Assembly (NCBI GenBank): GCA_029262915.1
Contig: JAJCYN010000511.1
Location: forward strand, 1 to 5,945
Direction: 5' to 3'
DNA length: 5,945 nucleotides
Source of the DNA: Flavobacteriales bacterium
Lineage (GTDB): Bacteria; Bacteroidota; Bacteroidia; Flavobacteriales_E; Vicingaceae
Below, one piece after another: positions 5,592 to 5,945 of the stretch. Both the position numbers and the translations under genes were made by a program. The notes below the pieces were generated by a model. The model made no database searches. It worked only from the letters and a program-made list of their open reading frames with translations, and had not been told where the DNA came from. How positions within the stretch are numbered: position 1 is the stretch's first letter; every line of letters begins with the position of its first letter.

Positions 5592-5945
5592 ATGATAAAA
5601 TTTATATTAAACAATACTGAAATTATCACTGATTCTAATGCTGGAAAAACAATCTTAGATTTTGTTCGATATGAGAAAAACTTGGTGGGAACTAAGATTG
5701 GTTGTAGAGAAGGAGATTGTGGAGCGTGTACTGTTTTAATAGGTGATTTAGTTGATGGAAAAATGGAATACAAATCTGTTACCTCTTGTATTACGCCTTT
5801 AGGAAATGCCATTTGCAAACACATTGTATCTATTGAAGGATTAAATCTTGAAGGCTTATCGCCTGTTCAACAGGCAATGATAGATGAATCAGGTACACAA
5901 TGTGGATTTTGTACTGTTGGTTTTGTGGTGTCCTTTTCAGGACTT
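5592..5945 (+). CDS. xdhA: Xanthine dehydrogenase small subunit (2Fe-2S/FAD), C-terminus missing
   Basis: The first 118 residues are present and the frame is open to the right edge. This subunit normally carries two [2Fe-2S] clusters and FAD and transfers electrons from the molybdenum subunit during oxidation of hypoxanthine and xanthine to urate. The plant-type ferredoxin cluster ligands are Cys38, Cys43 and Cys46 in GCREGDCGACTV, plus Cys66 in SVTSC. The second cluster domain begins with LSPVQQAMIDE and QCGFC (Cys104, Cys107); its other two cysteines and the FAD domain lie beyond the window. The start is fixed: ATG 5592 is the only Met after an in-frame TAA at 5580-5582. It is on the same strand as puuD, so urate producer and urate consumer are adjacent. 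A related molybdenum hydroxylase is possible in principle, but the urate-pathway neighbours make xanthine dehydrogenase by far the best call. Confidence 0.9.
   Translation, partial: MIKFILNNTEIITDSNAGKTILDFVRYEKNLVGTKIGCREGDCGACTVLIGDLVDGKMEYKSVTSCITPLGNAICKHIVSIEGLNLEGLSPVQQAMIDESGTQCGFCTVGFVVSFSGL

Noticed and set aside
5579..5824. Minus-strand open frame of 81 codons
   Set aside because: It is antisense to the xdhA ferredoxin domain, whose cysteine motifs are unmistakable.

Overview
The window is a purine (urate) catabolism locus from a member of the Bacteroidota, most likely a flavobacterium. The evidence for this lineage is the strongly AT-rich DNA, the lack of visible Shine-Dalgarno sequences in front of unmistakable genes, one promoter candidate resembling the Bacteroidota TTTG / TAnnTTTG pattern, and an intergenic repeat of a type I recall from flavobacterial genomes (CTGAGCGAAGTCGAAG plus a CCCGATAGCTATCGGG palindrome). 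I see no RNA genes, CRISPR arrays or transposase genes.

Minus strand, 3772 down to 1: a tightly packed operon reading allB (allantoinase), alc (allantoicase), uraD (OHCU decarboxylase), uraH (5-hydroxyisourate hydrolase), then an aldolase/citrate-lyase-like gene (DUF6986 type) that runs off the left edge. Gene junctions are +7 nt, an 8 nt overlap, a 4 nt ATGA overlap and +31 nt, so the five are almost certainly co-transcribed.

Plus strand, 3853 onward: an 80 nt divergent intergenic region separates allB from puuD, a membrane-bound urate oxidase with a C-terminal cytochrome c domain. A 224 nt gap follows, carrying the repeat and a candidate promoter. The last gene is the 5' end of xdhA, the iron-sulfur/FAD subunit of xanthine dehydrogenase, cut by the right edge.

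Together the genes describe one pathway: hypoxanthine/xanthine to urate (XdhA with subunits beyond the window), urate to 5-hydroxyisourate (PuuD, electrons to the respiratory chain through heme c), then OHCU (UraH), S-allantoin (UraD), allantoate (AllB), and ureidoglycolate plus urea (Alc). No ureidoglycolate lyase is visible. The DUF6986-type gene at the operon end is the only member without an assigned step, so it is a candidate for handling ureidoglycolate or glyoxylate.

The points most worth a second look are this orphan enzyme, an N-terminal extension on PuuD (signal peptide plus two extra membrane helices), and an 18 nt perfect palindrome flanked by 7 nt direct repeats inside the intergenic repeat.
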